56,019 nucleotides of DNA from Chloroflexota bacterium (lineage in GTDB: Bacteria; Chloroflexota; Dehalococcoidia; DSTF01; JACRBR01), in assembly GCA_028872875.1 (NCBI GenBank), contig JAGWOC010000015.1:1-56019 (forward strand), written 5' to 3'. The notes under the pieces were generated by a model that saw only the letters and a program-made list of their open reading frames with translations, was not told the origin of the DNA and made no database searches. Numbering within the stretch: position 1 is the stretch's first letter; each line of letters begins with the position of its first letter. Below, piece after piece: positions 27,912-40,400 of the stretch. A program made the translations under genes and the position numbers.

Positions 27912-29236
27912 TGGACCGCGTGATCAAGCCCGCGCGCCGTCTCCGCGGCACCATCGCCGTACCCGGCGACAAGTCGATCTCGCACCGGGCCGCGATCCTC
28001 AACGCGCTCGCGGAAGGCGACGCGGTCGTGCACAACTTCCTCCCCGGCGAAGACTGCCTGTCGACGCTGCGCGTCCTGCGCGCGCTCGGCGTCGAGACGG
28101 CGCTCGACGCTACGGGCGAGACGCCGGTGCTGCGCGTCGGCGGCCGCGGACTCGGCGGCCTGCGGGAGCCGGCGGAGGTGCTGGACTGCGGCAATTCCGG
28201 CACCACGATGCGCCTCATGTGCGGGGTGCTCGCCGGCCACCCATTTCACGCCGTCCTCAGCGGGGACGCCTCGCTTCGCGCGCGCCCGATGGGGCGCGTC
28301 GTCGAGCCGCTGCGCCGCATGGGCGCGCGCCTCGACGGGCGCGATGGGGCGCGGCTGGCGCCGCTGTCGGTGCGCGGCGGCGGCCTGCGCGGCATCGCCT
28401 ACCGCCTGCCCGTCGCCAGCGCCCAGGTCAAGTCCGCGGTCCTGCTCGCCGGCCTCTTCGCCGATGGCGAGACGGCCGTCGAAGAGCCGGCGCGCTCGCG
28501 CGACCACACGGAGCGCATGCTCGCGGCCATGGGCGCGCGGATCGGCGGAGAGGGCGCGGGCATCCGCCTGGCGCCCGGCGATGTGCTGCGGCCGCTCTCG
28601 TTGCGCATCCCGAACGACATCTCGGCCGCGGCGTTCTGGATGGTGGCTGCGGCCGTGCATCCGGACGCCGAGCTGCGGCTGACCGGCGTCGGCGTCAACC
28701 CGACGCGGAGCGGCATCATCGACGTCCTGCGCGAGATGGGCGCGGACCTGTCGCTCGAGGAGGAGCGCCAGGCCGGCGGCGAGCCCGTCGCCGACATCGT
28801 CGTGCGCAGCTCGCGCCTGACGGGCGTCAGCGTCGCGGGCGACATGATCCCGCGCCTCATCGACGAGGTGCCCGCGCTTGCGGTCGCCGCGGCGTTCGCG
28901 GAGGGCACGACCAGCGTGCGCGACGCCGCCGAGCTGCGGGTGAAGGAGTCTGACCGCGTCGCCAGCGTCGTGTGCGAGCTCCGGCGCATGGGCGTCCGTA
29001 TCGACGAGCACGACGACGGGTTCACGGTCGAGGGTGGGGCGCCGGTGCGCGGCGCCGCCGTCGCATCGTGCGGCGACCATCGCCTGGCGATGGCGCTGGC
29101 CGCGGCGGCGCTCTCCGCGCGGGGCGAGACGTGTGTGGCGGGTGCGGAGGCCGTCGCCATCTCCTATCCTGAGTTCTGGGGGTGTCTCGAGCGGGTCGCG
29201 GAGGAGGACGGTGGGGACATGAACCGCCAGGGGTGA
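27911..29236 (+). CDS. aroA: 3-phosphoshikimate 1-carboxyvinyltransferase (EPSP synthase)
   Basis: A 441-residue EPSP synthase of the shikimate pathway; it joins phosphoenolpyruvate to shikimate 3-phosphate. Motifs: PGDKSISHRAAILNAL (18-33), LDCGNSGTTMRLMCG, SAQVKSA, AELRVKESDR and CGDHRLAMALA. The substrate loop is of the GNSGTTMRLM form seen in Bacillus-type enzymes rather than the E. coli GNAGTAMRPL form. It overlaps tyrA by one base; RemA follows four bases on. Confidence 0.97.
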   Translation: MDRVIKPARRLRGTIAVPGDKSISHRAAILNALAEGDAVVHNFLPGEDCLSTLRVLRALGVETALDATGETPVLRVGGRGLGGLREPAEVLDCGNSGTTMRLMCGVLAGHPFHAVLSGDASLRARPMGRVVEPLRRMGARLDGRDGARLAPLSVRGGGLRGIAYRLPVASAQVKSAVLLAGLFADGETAVEEPARSRDHTERMLAAMGARIGGEGAGIRLAPGDVLRPLSLRIPNDISAAAFWMVAAAVHPDAELRLTGVGVNPTRSGIIDVLREMGADLSLEEERQAGGEPVADIVVRSSRLTGVSVAGDMIPRLIDEVPALAVAAAFAEGTTSVRDAAELRVKESDRVASVVCELRRMGVRIDEHDDGFTVEGGAPVRGAAVASCGDHRLAMALAAAALSARGETCVAGAEAVAISYPEFWGCLERVAEEDGGDMNRQG

Positions 29237-29240
29237 TGCC

Positions 29241-29543
29241 ATGTCCACAGAATTGATCCACATCGGATTCGGCAACTACATCGCGGCCGACCACGTCGTC
29301 GGCATCGCCGCGCCGGGCTCCGCGCCGGTGAAGCGCCTCGTGCAGGAGGGGCGCGACAAGAACACGACGATCGACATGACGAGCGGCCGCCGCACGAAGG
29401 CGGTCGTCTTCATGGACAACGGCGCCATCATGCTTGCCGCGATCACGCCGGAGACGATCGAGAGCCGCGTGCGCATGCAGCGCAGTGGCATGCGCACGCC
29501 GGTGATGACGGCGTCCGAGGCCGGCGCCGGCGGCCGCCCGTGA
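29241..29543 (+). CDS. remA: RemA-like protein (DUF370)
   Basis: A 100-residue protein of the RemA/DUF370 family: IHIGFGNYIAADHVVGIAAPGSAPVKRL and DKNTTIDMTSGRRTKAVVFMDNG are conserved. In Bacillus, RemA is a DNA-binding regulator of biofilm genes. It overlaps gmk by four bases, an arrangement also known in Firmicutes. Whether it regulates biofilm here is not known. Confidence 0.92.
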   Translation: MSTELIHIGFGNYIAADHVVGIAAPGSAPVKRLVQEGRDKNTTIDMTSGRRTKAVVFMDNGAIMLAAITPETIESRVRMQRSGMRTPVMTASEAGAGGRP

Positions 29544-30172
29544 CCGAAGCCGCGCCCGGTGGCGGGCCGCCCGGCGCGTCGGCGCGGCCGCGGCCGCTGC
29601 TGGTTGTCCTCTCCGGGCCCTCGGGCGTCGGCAAAGACGCGGTGCTCGACGAGCTGGCGCGTCGCGGCTACCGGTTTCACCGCGTCGTTACCTGCACCAC
29701 GCGGCCGCCGCGCGAGGGCGAGCGCGACGGCGTCGACTACGAGTTCGTCTCCGACGAGGAGTTCGACCGGCTGATCGCGAGCGGCGGACTGCTCGAGCAC
29801 GCCGTCGTGTACGGTCATCGCTCGGGCGTGCCGCGGCGGCAGGTGGTGGAGGCGCTCGCCGCCGGCAACGATGTCCTCGTGCGCACGGATGTGCAGGGCG
29901 CCGCCACGATCAAGCGGCTGATGCCGGGCGCCGTGCTCGTCTTCCTGGCGCCCGCGTCGCCCGAGGAACTGGAGGCGCGCGTCCGCGCCCGCGGATCGGA
30001 CGACGATGCGCAGGTCGAGCGCCGCCTCGCCGCCGCCCGTGCCGAGCTGGCGCGGAGCGCGGAGTTCGACTATGTGATCGTCAACGTCCCCGGTCGCCTC
30101 GATGACACGGTCGACCGCTTCGAGGAGCTGCTCTCGGCCGAGCACATGCGGCCCCGCCTCCCCGAACAGTGA
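29540..30172 (+). CDS. gmk: Guanylate kinase
   Basis: A 210-residue guanylate kinase that converts GMP to GDP with ATP. The P-loop is LSGPSGVGKD (about 24-33); the residue after GK is Asp instead of the usual Ser/Thr. The GMP-binding TCTTRPPREGERDGVDYEFVS and the LVRTDVQGAATIK motif are intact. A GTG start overlaps the RemA stop. The C-terminus (HMRPRLPEQ) is short and normal. It belongs to a tyrA-aroA-remA-gmk operon. Confidence 0.95.
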   Translation: MTEAAPGGGPPGASARPRPLLVVLSGPSGVGKDAVLDELARRGYRFHRVVTCTTRPPREGERDGVDYEFVSDEEFDRLIASGGLLEHAVVYGHRSGVPRRQVVEALAAGNDVLVRTDVQGAATIKRLMPGAVLVFLAPASPEELEARVRARGSDDDAQVERRLAAARAELARSAEFDYVIVNVPGRLDDTVDRFEELLSAEHMRPRLPEQ

Positions 30173-30190
30173 GTGTGATTGCTGCGCACG

Positions 30191-30212
30191 GCGCAGCCGG
30201 GGGCGACTGCGC
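30191..30212 (+). repeat. Dispersed hairpin family B, copy 2
   Basis: GCGCAGCCGGGGGCGACTGCGC: nine-base arms with one mismatch, core CAGCCGGGGGCGACTG. It is just after gmk and may help end transcription of that operon. Confidence 0.5.
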
Positions 30213-30244
30213 TCCATTGCTGAGGGTCGTCGGCTGTTGTCGAC

Positions 30245-33210
<2,966 letters not shown>

Positions 33211-33251
33211 TCCCGCGCGAGGCACCGCCCCGTAGCCGCGGAGCGGTGTGA

Positions 33252-33293
33252 CCCTCACCCCCCGGCCCCCCTCTCCGACAGGCGGAGAGGGGG
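33252..33293 (+). repeat. Dispersed repeat family A, with hairpin
   Basis: CCCTCACCCCCCGGCC (33252-33267) is the exact complement of a segment inside glpD. It leads into an 11-bp perfect hairpin (33267-33277 with 33283-33293, CCCCCTCTCCG/CGGAGAGGGGG, loop ACAGG) that can serve as the gyrB terminator. Confidence 0.65.
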
Positions 33294-33384
33294 AGATCGT
33301 GCCGTCGCTCTGGGGGTCGCGACGGCGTTGGGCGCATGTGCGTGTGGGCGGGGAGGGGCGGAGCTGGAGCTCGGCGGCGTACGC

Positions 33385-33390
33385 TACACT
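33385..33390 (+). promoter_or_regulatory. -10 element (TACACT), short leader
   Basis: TACACT ends nine bases before the ATG at 33400 and there is no ribosome-binding site. Confidence 0.45.
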
Positions 33391-33399
33391 TTCCCCCAC

Positions 33400-34842
33400 A
33401 TGACTCCGCGCGAGCCTCGATCACCGGCGCGTGCTCCATCGTTACCGCCCCGCTGTGCGGCGCGCTGCCGGGTGCCGGGACGGAGGCACGCCGGGCGGAT
33501 CAGCATGGCGCTCGTCGCCGCCCTCGCCCTTACCCTCGCCGCCTGCTCCGGTGGCGCCGGCCGGAAGGACGTGGCCCCTGCCGCGCAGGCCGCGCAGGCG
33601 ACGCCGCTCGCCGTGGCGACGCCGCTCATCCTGCCGGTCACGCCGGTCGCCGCGACCTACACGGTCGCGGACCCGAAGTTCGACCCGCTCCCGGGCGCGC
33701 GTGCCATCTATGGCGAGTATTCCGGCGGCGCCTACCAGATCGAGGTGCCGCACGCCTGGAACGGCGATGTCGTCTACTACGCGCACGGGTTCCGGGGCAA
33801 CGCGACGCAGCTGACGGTGACGATGCCGCTGATCCGGCAGTTCCTCATCGACCACGGCTACGCGTGGGCGGCTTCCAGCTACACGAAGAACGGCTACCAG
33901 CCCGGCGCCGGCGCGCGCGACACGTACGCGCTCCGCGCCGTCTTCGCCGAGAAGGTCGGCGCACCGAAGCATCAGTACCTGTACGGCCAGTCGATGGGCG
34001 GCCACGTCGTCGTGTACTCGCTCGAGCACTACCCCACCGCGTACGATGGCGCGCTCAGTGAGTGCGGCGTCGTCGCCGGCAGCCAGATCCTCGACTACTT
34101 CCTGAGCTGGGGCGCGCTCGCCAGTTACTTCGCCGGCATCAATTTCACGAGTGTGGCAACCGATGCCCGCCTGCTCGACCAGCGGCTCAGGGACGACGTC
34201 GCGCCGGCGCTCGGCTTGGCCGGCGGGCTCACCGCGAAGGGCAGGGCGTTCGAGGACGCGATCGAGAACCTGACCGGCGGCCCGAGGCCGTTCTTCAACG
34301 AGGGCTTCCTGCTCCAGTACGTGCCCAACTTCTTCGTGCTGCGCGACGCCGCGGCGCAACCGGGCCCCGGCAACGCCGCGGCGGACAACGCCCGCACCCT
34401 CTACCGCATCGATCCGGGCTTCGGCGTCACGAGCGCGCAGCTCAACCGCGACATCGCGCGCGTCGCCGCCAACCCGGTGTTCCGCGACCCGGCGACGTAT
34501 CCCGAGTTCGCGCCGGAGACGGGCAAGATCGAGCGGCCGCTGCTCACCATCCACGGCACCGGCGACCTCTTCGTGCCGATCAGCCAGGAGCAGGCCTACC
34601 GCAAGATCGTCGACGCCGCCGACCGGGGAAATCTGCTGGTCCAGCGCGCGATCCGGCGGCCCGGCCACTGCAACTTCAGCGCGCAGGAGCGCGAGCAGGC
34701 GTTCAGCGATCTCGTCGCCTGGGTGACGCAGGGGCGCAAGCCCGCCGGCGACGACCTCTCCGGCGACCTCACCAACGTCGGCCTCAAGTTCACAACCCCG
34801 CTCGCCCCCGGCGACCCCGGCACCGTCAGGACGGCGCCGTAA
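33400..34842 (+). CDS. Secreted lipoprotein, alpha/beta hydrolase
   Basis: A 480-residue protein. The start at 33400 gives a basic n-region and then a signal segment with lipobox LTLAAC (Cys at about 49); a later ATG at 33505 is possible. The hydrolase domain follows a Pro/Ala linker: oxyanion strand VVYYAHGFRGNA, nucleophile Ser in YGQSMGGHV, Asp in HGTGDLFVP, and His in RRPGHCNF form a Ser-Asp-His triad. The family includes tannase-like and peptidase-like enzymes; no substrate can be given. It likely acts outside the membrane. Confidence 0.85.
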   Translation: MTPREPRSPARAPSLPPRCAARCRVPGRRHAGRISMALVAALALTLAACSGGAGRKDVAPAAQAAQATPLAVATPLILPVTPVAATYTVADPKFDPLPGARAIYGEYSGGAYQIEVPHAWNGDVVYYAHGFRGNATQLTVTMPLIRQFLIDHGYAWAASSYTKNGYQPGAGARDTYALRAVFAEKVGAPKHQYLYGQSMGGHVVVYSLEHYPTAYDGALSECGVVAGSQILDYFLSWGALASYFAGINFTSVATDARLLDQRLRDDVAPALGLAGGLTAKGRAFEDAIENLTGGPRPFFNEGFLLQYVPNFFVLRDAAAQPGPGNAAADNARTLYRIDPGFGVTSAQLNRDIARVAANPVFRDPATYPEFAPETGKIERPLLTIHGTGDLFVPISQEQAYRKIVDAADRGNLLVQRAIRRPGHCNFSAQEREQAFSDLVAWVTQGRKPAGDDLSGDLTNVGLKFTTPLAPGDPGTVRTAP

Positions 34843-34859
34843 GCCGCAGTCCCTACCTC

Positions 34860-35924
34860 CTACCTCCCATGTCCCACCGCCTCTCCATACAGTGCCTCCA
34901 TCAGCGCGGCGTTGTCCTGCCAGCGATAGCGCCGCTCGACGAATGCCCGGCCGGCGGCGCCCATCGCCCGCCGCAATGCCGGGTCGCCCGCGAGCCGTGC
35001 GAGAGCGGACGCGATCGCGCCGGTGTCGCGCGCCGGCACGAGGATGCCCGTTTCGCCGTCGACCACCACGTCCGGGATGCCGTGGATGTCCGATGCCACC
35101 ACCGGCAGCCCCATCGCCGAGGCCTCGAGCGCCCCGACGCCGAAACCCTCCCACGTCGACGGCATCGCGAACACGTCGAGCCGCTGGAGCACGCCCGGCA
35201 CATCGTCGTGCGCGACCTCGCCCGCGAACGCGACGCGGTCGGCGATGCGCAGCTCGGCGGCGAGCGCTTCGAGCGCCGGACGCGCCGGCCCGTCGCCCGC
35301 GAGCAGCACGTGGACCGTGACGCCGCGGGCGTCGAGCGCCGCCACGGCCCGCAGCAGGTGCTCGAAGCCCTTCTCCGGCGAGAGGCGTGCGACGGCGCCC
35401 ACCGTGATCGCGGGGCGGGCCTCGCGCGCCGCGGGCCGGAAGCGGTCGAGGTCGACGCCGTACGGGATGACGCTGACGGGCTTGCCCGCCGGCATGTACG
35501 GCAGCGTCGCCTCCGCGAGCCGCATGCCCGTCGCCGTCACCGCGCCTGCGCGCGCCAGGGCGTAGCCCGTGATCCAGCGGTGGAGGGGCGTCAGACGCGG
35601 CGCTTCGAGCACATCCGTGCCCCAGACCGACACGATCGACGGCTGCACCCCCGAGAAGCCGGCGAGGAAGCCGTAGCTCGTCAGGTGCAGGGCGTGCAGC
35701 ACGTCCGGCCGCAGCTCGCGGATCAGCGACCGGACGCGGCGCGCGTGGACGATGTAGCGCGGCTTGCCCAGCGTCTCGAGCCCGTCGATGTGGTGCACGC
35801 GTGCGCCCGCGATCTCGGCGGGCCGGAACGAGATCACGTGCGCGTCCCACCCGAGCCGCGCGAAGTGCTCCACCCACCGCCGCGTGTGGATGTACGGCGC
35901 GTCCGCGAGGTAGACCGCTCTCAC
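34860..35924 (-). CDS. GT4 family glycosyltransferase
   Basis: A 354-residue GT-B glycosyltransferase of family 4. C-terminal features: VGAVARLSPEKGFEHLLRAV, LLAGDGPARPALEAL, and the donor-binding PSTWEGFGVGALEASAMGLPVVASDIHGIPDVV with the EGFG and two acidic residues of an ExxxxxxxE motif. The N-terminal half binds the acceptor. A GTG start overlaps the stop of the next (upstream) gene by four bases, so it is in a minus-strand operon with the O-antigen-ligase-like protein, probably in surface-glycan synthesis. Confidence 0.92.
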   Translation of the reverse strand: MRAVYLADAPYIHTRRWVEHFARLGWDAHVISFRPAEIAGARVHHIDGLETLGKPRYIVHARRVRSLIRELRPDVLHALHLTSYGFLAGFSGVQPSIVSVWGTDVLEAPRLTPLHRWITGYALARAGAVTATGMRLAEATLPYMPAGKPVSVIPYGVDLDRFRPAAREARPAITVGAVARLSPEKGFEHLLRAVAALDARGVTVHVLLAGDGPARPALEALAAELRIADRVAFAGEVAHDDVPGVLQRLDVFAMPSTWEGFGVGALEASAMGLPVVASDIHGIPDVVVDGETGILVPARDTGAIASALARLAGDPALRRAMGAAGRAFVERRYRWQDNAALMEALYGEAVGHGR

Positions 35925-37387
35925 GTGCCGTCGCTGGCCGCGGGCGGGCTCGCCGGCGCGGCGATCGCTTCGGCCGCGACGACGATGCCGGCCGCGAACC
36001 AGAGGTACGGGTCTTCGAGGAAGCGCCCCTCCGTCTGCGACGCGAGCAGGATGATCGCGCTGATCATCGCCATCGCGACGCCGACCGCGCGCAGCTCGCC
36101 GTCGCCGGCGGCGAGCACGCGGCGGATGTACGCGAGCCAGCGCCATGCCAGGAACGCCAGCGCCGCCATGCCGATCACGCCCAGCTCGGCGAGCATCGTC
36201 ACGAGGGATGTGTGTGAGATGGTCACGTTTGCGTGGATCTTCGGGTCCTTGTAGTGATAGTAGTCGTAGACGAACGCGGTCTGGTAGCCGCCGATCCCGA
36301 CGCCCGTGAGCGGGTGGTCGGTGAACATGTTCAGCCCCGCCTCCACCAGATAGGGCCGCGCGCCCGCCGCCGCGACGCCGAACTTGAACGTGTCGACCCG
36401 GTTGCTGAAGTATGGATTGGAGACGACGAGCGCCAGCGCGGCAGCGGCCAGCAGCGCCGCGCCCATGCCGAGCATCCGCAGGCGCAGCGCGCGCGCGATC
36501 GGCAGCAGCGCGATCGTCGCGGGCAGCGTCACGAGCGCGACGATCCACGACCCGCGCGAACCCGTGAACTCCAGCGTCAGCAGCGCGAGGAGCACTGATG
36601 GCAGCAGGAACGCGAGCTTCGTCCGGCGCCGGGCGAAGAACCACAGCGCCAGCGCCACCGCCACGCCCTCGATGAGGAAGCGCGCGAAGTCGTTCGGGTC
36701 CGCGAACGTTGTGTTGATGCGCCGCTGGCCGTAGAGGCCCAGCCCCGGGTTCCAGAGAAAGCGCCCACTGAACTCCTGGAAGATGCCGATGATCGACAGC
36801 GTGCCCATCATGAAGACGAACGCGTACAGCGTCCAGCGCAGCGACGCGCGGTCGCGCACGAAGAATGGGACGAGCGCGAACGTCCCCAGCGAAAACGCCA
36901 GCCGCAAGGTCTCCGTGCGCGCCGCCGATACGTCGATGGCGTAGAGCATCGAGAGCGCGTACACGGCGAAGAGCAGTGCCAGCGGCAGCACGAGCGGCGA
37001 CGAGGGCAGCACCTCGCGCCGCGGCCGTCCCGGGCGCAGCAGCCACACCGCGCACGCCAGCGCCACGACGAGGCGGCCCGCGTCGACGATCGACGTCGGC
37101 GGCAGGCCGCCGCCCAGGTCGGCGCGCGTCTGCAGGAAGGGGACCGCCAGCTTCGAGATCTCGAGCGGCAGCGCCAGCACAAGCATGGGGCCGATGACGC
37201 GCGGCTCGTAGAACGCGATCCCAGCGGCCATCGCGGCGATGGCCGCCAGCGCGAACATGGCGGGATGTCCGAAGAGCGCGCCGGTCGCCAGCGCGACGCC
37301 CGCGAGCAGGCCCGCGGCGGGCCACGCCTCGGCCGGCAGCGCCGGCAGCGGGCCCGGCCGCCGTAGTCTCAGGTCAGCGAAGGCCAT
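35921..37387 (-). CDS. O-antigen ligase/Wzy-type membrane protein
   Basis: A 488-residue polytopic protein with about 10-12 transmembrane helices and a large periplasmic-type loop; the signature after it, HPLTGVGIGGYQTAFV, and GQRRINTTFADPNDFA are typical of the WaaL/Wzy (O-antigen ligase) superfamily. These polymerise or transfer lipid-linked glycans. The ATG at 37387 follows a TAGAAT -10 by seven bases and has no ribosome-binding site (leaderless), so the start is chosen there rather than at 37423. It is coupled to the GT4 gene. Confidence 0.85.
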   Translation of the reverse strand: MAFADLRLRRPGPLPALPAEAWPAAGLLAGVALATGALFGHPAMFALAAIAAMAAGIAFYEPRVIGPMLVLALPLEISKLAVPFLQTRADLGGGLPPTSIVDAGRLVVALACAVWLLRPGRPRREVLPSSPLVLPLALLFAVYALSMLYAIDVSAARTETLRLAFSLGTFALVPFFVRDRASLRWTLYAFVFMMGTLSIIGIFQEFSGRFLWNPGLGLYGQRRINTTFADPNDFARFLIEGVAVALALWFFARRRTKLAFLLPSVLLALLTLEFTGSRGSWIVALVTLPATIALLPIARALRLRMLGMGAALLAAAALALVVSNPYFSNRVDTFKFGVAAAGARPYLVEAGLNMFTDHPLTGVGIGGYQTAFVYDYYHYKDPKIHANVTISHTSLVTMLAELGVIGMAALAFLAWRWLAYIRRVLAAGDGELRAVGVAMAMISAIILLASQTEGRFLEDPYLWFAAGIVVAAEAIAAPASPPAASDGT

Positions 37388-37394
37388 CGCGCGT

Positions 37395-37400
37395 ATTCTA
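37395..37400 (-). promoter_or_regulatory. -10 element (TAGAAT) of the O-antigen-ligase-like gene
   Basis: On the minus strand, TAGAAT ends seven bases before the ATG. Confidence 0.45.
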
Positions 37401-37450
37401 GTGCCGATCCAGGTTGATGACACAGCGAGGCGGCGCTTCGAGGCCGGAGG

Positions 37451-40400
37451 CTACGGCGCCGTCGCCAGTTGCGCCTGCGGGATCACGTGCCAGATCTGCA
37501 TGCCCGGGTTCTGGTACGCCAGCTCCAGCGCGCCGCCCAGCCCGCCCTGGAACTTCTGGATCCCCGCCGCCGGGTAGTAGTTGCGCTCGACGTCCCCGAC
37601 GATCACGTACTGGACGCCGTAGCGGGCCAGGATCTGCCGCGCCACGCCGATGTCCGTCGTCGAGTAGAACGTGTTGACGTCGTTGATGCGGTCCTGCACC
37701 GCGGCCGCGAAGCGCTGCCGCTGCTGCGTCTGGTGCCAGTCCCAGCCCAGCACGTCCGGCAGCCCCGTGTAGATCGACACCCGGCTGCCGTAGTGGTAGA
37801 TCGGCGCGATGCCCTCGATGATCGGCGGCGTGCCCTGGACGTGCGCGCGCATCCAGTCGATGCCGTCGCGGTCGTACTTGAGCACGTGCTCGCCGCCCTT
37901 GCCCGTCGTCGCGTCGCGGTCGTTGTACACCGCCGTGTCCATGTAGGTCATGCCGTTGTTGCCGGTGCCCTGCGCCGGGTTGAAGCGGTCGTGGACGCGC
38001 GCCCGGGTGCCGAAGTACGGGAATGCCAGCGCGAGGACGAGGATGACCGCCGCGGCCGCGCCGAAGGCGTAGCGCGGCGCCATCACCAGGCTCGCCCGGA
38101 AGGCGCCCGCGCGCCGCAGGAACGCCTCCTGCGGGCGCATCACGAAGAACAGGTACCAGAGCGCGTACGCCCCGACGACCCCCCACATCAGCCAGACGTG
38201 CAGGTAGAACTTGAACACGGTGTTCATGCGGCCGATGTCGCCGTCGAGCGTCAGCAGCTCGACCCCGCCCGAGAGCCCGAGCCCCAGCGCCACCATCGCG
38301 TACACGTACAGCATCGCCGGCGCCGTGGGCACCGGGCTGCGCAGCTCGCGCCAGGCGCACAGCAGCACCGCCGCGAGGCCGACGAACGCCAGCATCGTCA
38401 CGCCCCAGCGCTCCGTCGTGCCCGCCCAGATGATGATCGCGCCCGCGGCGATCAGCGCCACCATCACCGGCATGCTGTCCGCTGGCCGGCGGCGCCGCCC
38501 GCGGCCGAAGAAGATGCGCCGGATGCCGTGGCTGCGCGTGATCGCGCGGTTCAGGTTGAACAGCACCAGGCCGGTGACCAGGAAGAGCAGGATGCCGAAC
38601 TGGCTCAGATAGTCCGCCAGCGCCGTCGTCTGGTCGGACTGGTGGAAGCCGCTGTAGAACATGTTGTAGTTCTTCGCGAACCGCGCGAAGAATGCGTACG
38701 ACAGCGCCGCCATCACCAGCGACTTCACGCCGCCGACGACGACCGCCCGCAGGTTGACGCGCCCCTCCTTCGCGCGCTCGCCGATGAGCAGCGCCGCCGC
38801 GCCGAGCAGCAGGAACGGCGGGTAGTCCCACGAGTTGATCCAGCGCAGCGCGCCGACGATCAGCGCGATCAGCGCCACCATCAGCCAGCTCGTGACCTCG
38901 CGCACGCGCGGGCTCTCGCGGTTCAGCCGCGTGAAGTTCAGCACGGCAGCCAGCCCGACGGCCGCCGATGTCAGCGCGAAGGGCATCGCCATCAGGTGCG
39001 CGTGCAGGTCGGCGAAGAGGAACGTCCAGAACGGGAACTCCGTGATCGGCGTCACTTCCTTCGAGGGGTGCAGCACCGTCAGCGCCCGGCTCGGCGCCCA
39101 CCAGTCGTAGCTGTAGACGAGCTGCCGGAACGACGCGTCCCCGAAGATCGCCGCCTTGAAGCCGCCGGCGATTGCGACGATGCCGCCGAGCAGCGGCACG
39201 CCCGTGTGCCACGGGCTGACGCGCGAGAAATTCTGTTCCAGCACGCCCACCGCGCGCAGGTTCCCCGCGATCAGCACCAGGAAGATCGCGGCGATCCCGC
39301 AGAGGACCGGACCGCGCGCGCTGATCGGCAGCCGCCCGGGCCGCCTGCGCATCAGCCGGCGCGTCGACTCCGCGAGGTTGTACGCCAGCGAGAACGTCGC
39401 CGCGCCCGCGAGCGCGAAGAACATCGGCACGATCAGGTTGTACGCCACCTCCGGCACGATCCCGGTCAGCTTCGTCACCGTCGCCGCGATGAACTGGCCG
39501 AAGTAGTAGTAGTTCATGAAGCCGCCCGCGTTCCACGGGTCGATCGGCCCCTGCGAGAGGTCTGTCGTGCGGATGACGCCGTTGAGATACGCGAAGTCCA
39601 TCGGCTTCTCGCCGCCGCGCGCCGGGTGCCAGAGGTCCGGGTTCTGCAGCCGGAGCCAGTACGAGAACAGGAAGAGCGCCAGGAACAGCGCCTCCGCCGA
39701 CACCAGGAAGCGCCAGTGCTGCCGCGCCCAGGCGGCGAGCTCGCGCCGCCAGACGGCGCCTGTCACGATACCCACAGCCACCATCACGCCGAGCGCCCGC
39801 GCGATCTCTGCGCGCGTGTAGTCGACGGCACCGTAGCTCGCCGGCAGGTACGCGAGGAACGCCAGGCCCAGGACGCCCAGCGGCTTCGTCAGCAGGTAGC
39901 CGCGGTCCGGCAGCCCACGGAAGACGAAGAACGCCAGCGGCACGAGCGCGAACGCCGCGACCTCGATCGCCAGCAGCCAGAAGAAGAGCGGGTAACGGTT
40001 GATCACGTTACCCGGCTGGAAGATCGATGACCACGTGCCTCCCGCCGCCTGCTTCGCCTCGACCGCCGGCGTGAACTGGTTGGCGTTCTGTCCGAGCTGC
40101 TTGGGCAGGGCGCTCACGCCCGGCACGTAGGCGTCGGCGTGCAGCACCGCGCGCGCCTTGTCGGCGGAGTACGCGCTCGTCTTCTTGTAGATCACCACCT
40201 TCGGGTGGTCATAGACCGAGTAGGACTCCTCCGCCGCCGTGTCGTTCAGTTTGATCCCGAAGATCTCGGGGTAGGAATCGAACTCCGCCACCTTCTTGAA
40301 GCCGAGCGAGCCGTCCGCCAGCGCTTGGTAGTAGCGCGACGTGACGGGCCACGCCGCGGGCACGCGCGTCACCGTCGCCGACACGCGCGCGCTCGCCAGG

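Noticed and set aside
34062-36254. 730-residue plus-strand ORF across the hydrolase and GT4 genes
   Set aside because: Crosses two convergent genes on other frames and shows shadow composition.
37469-40030. 853-residue plus-strand ORF opposite the giant membrane gene
   Set aside because: Arg/His/Val-rich complement of a well-supported minus-strand gene; no domain signature.
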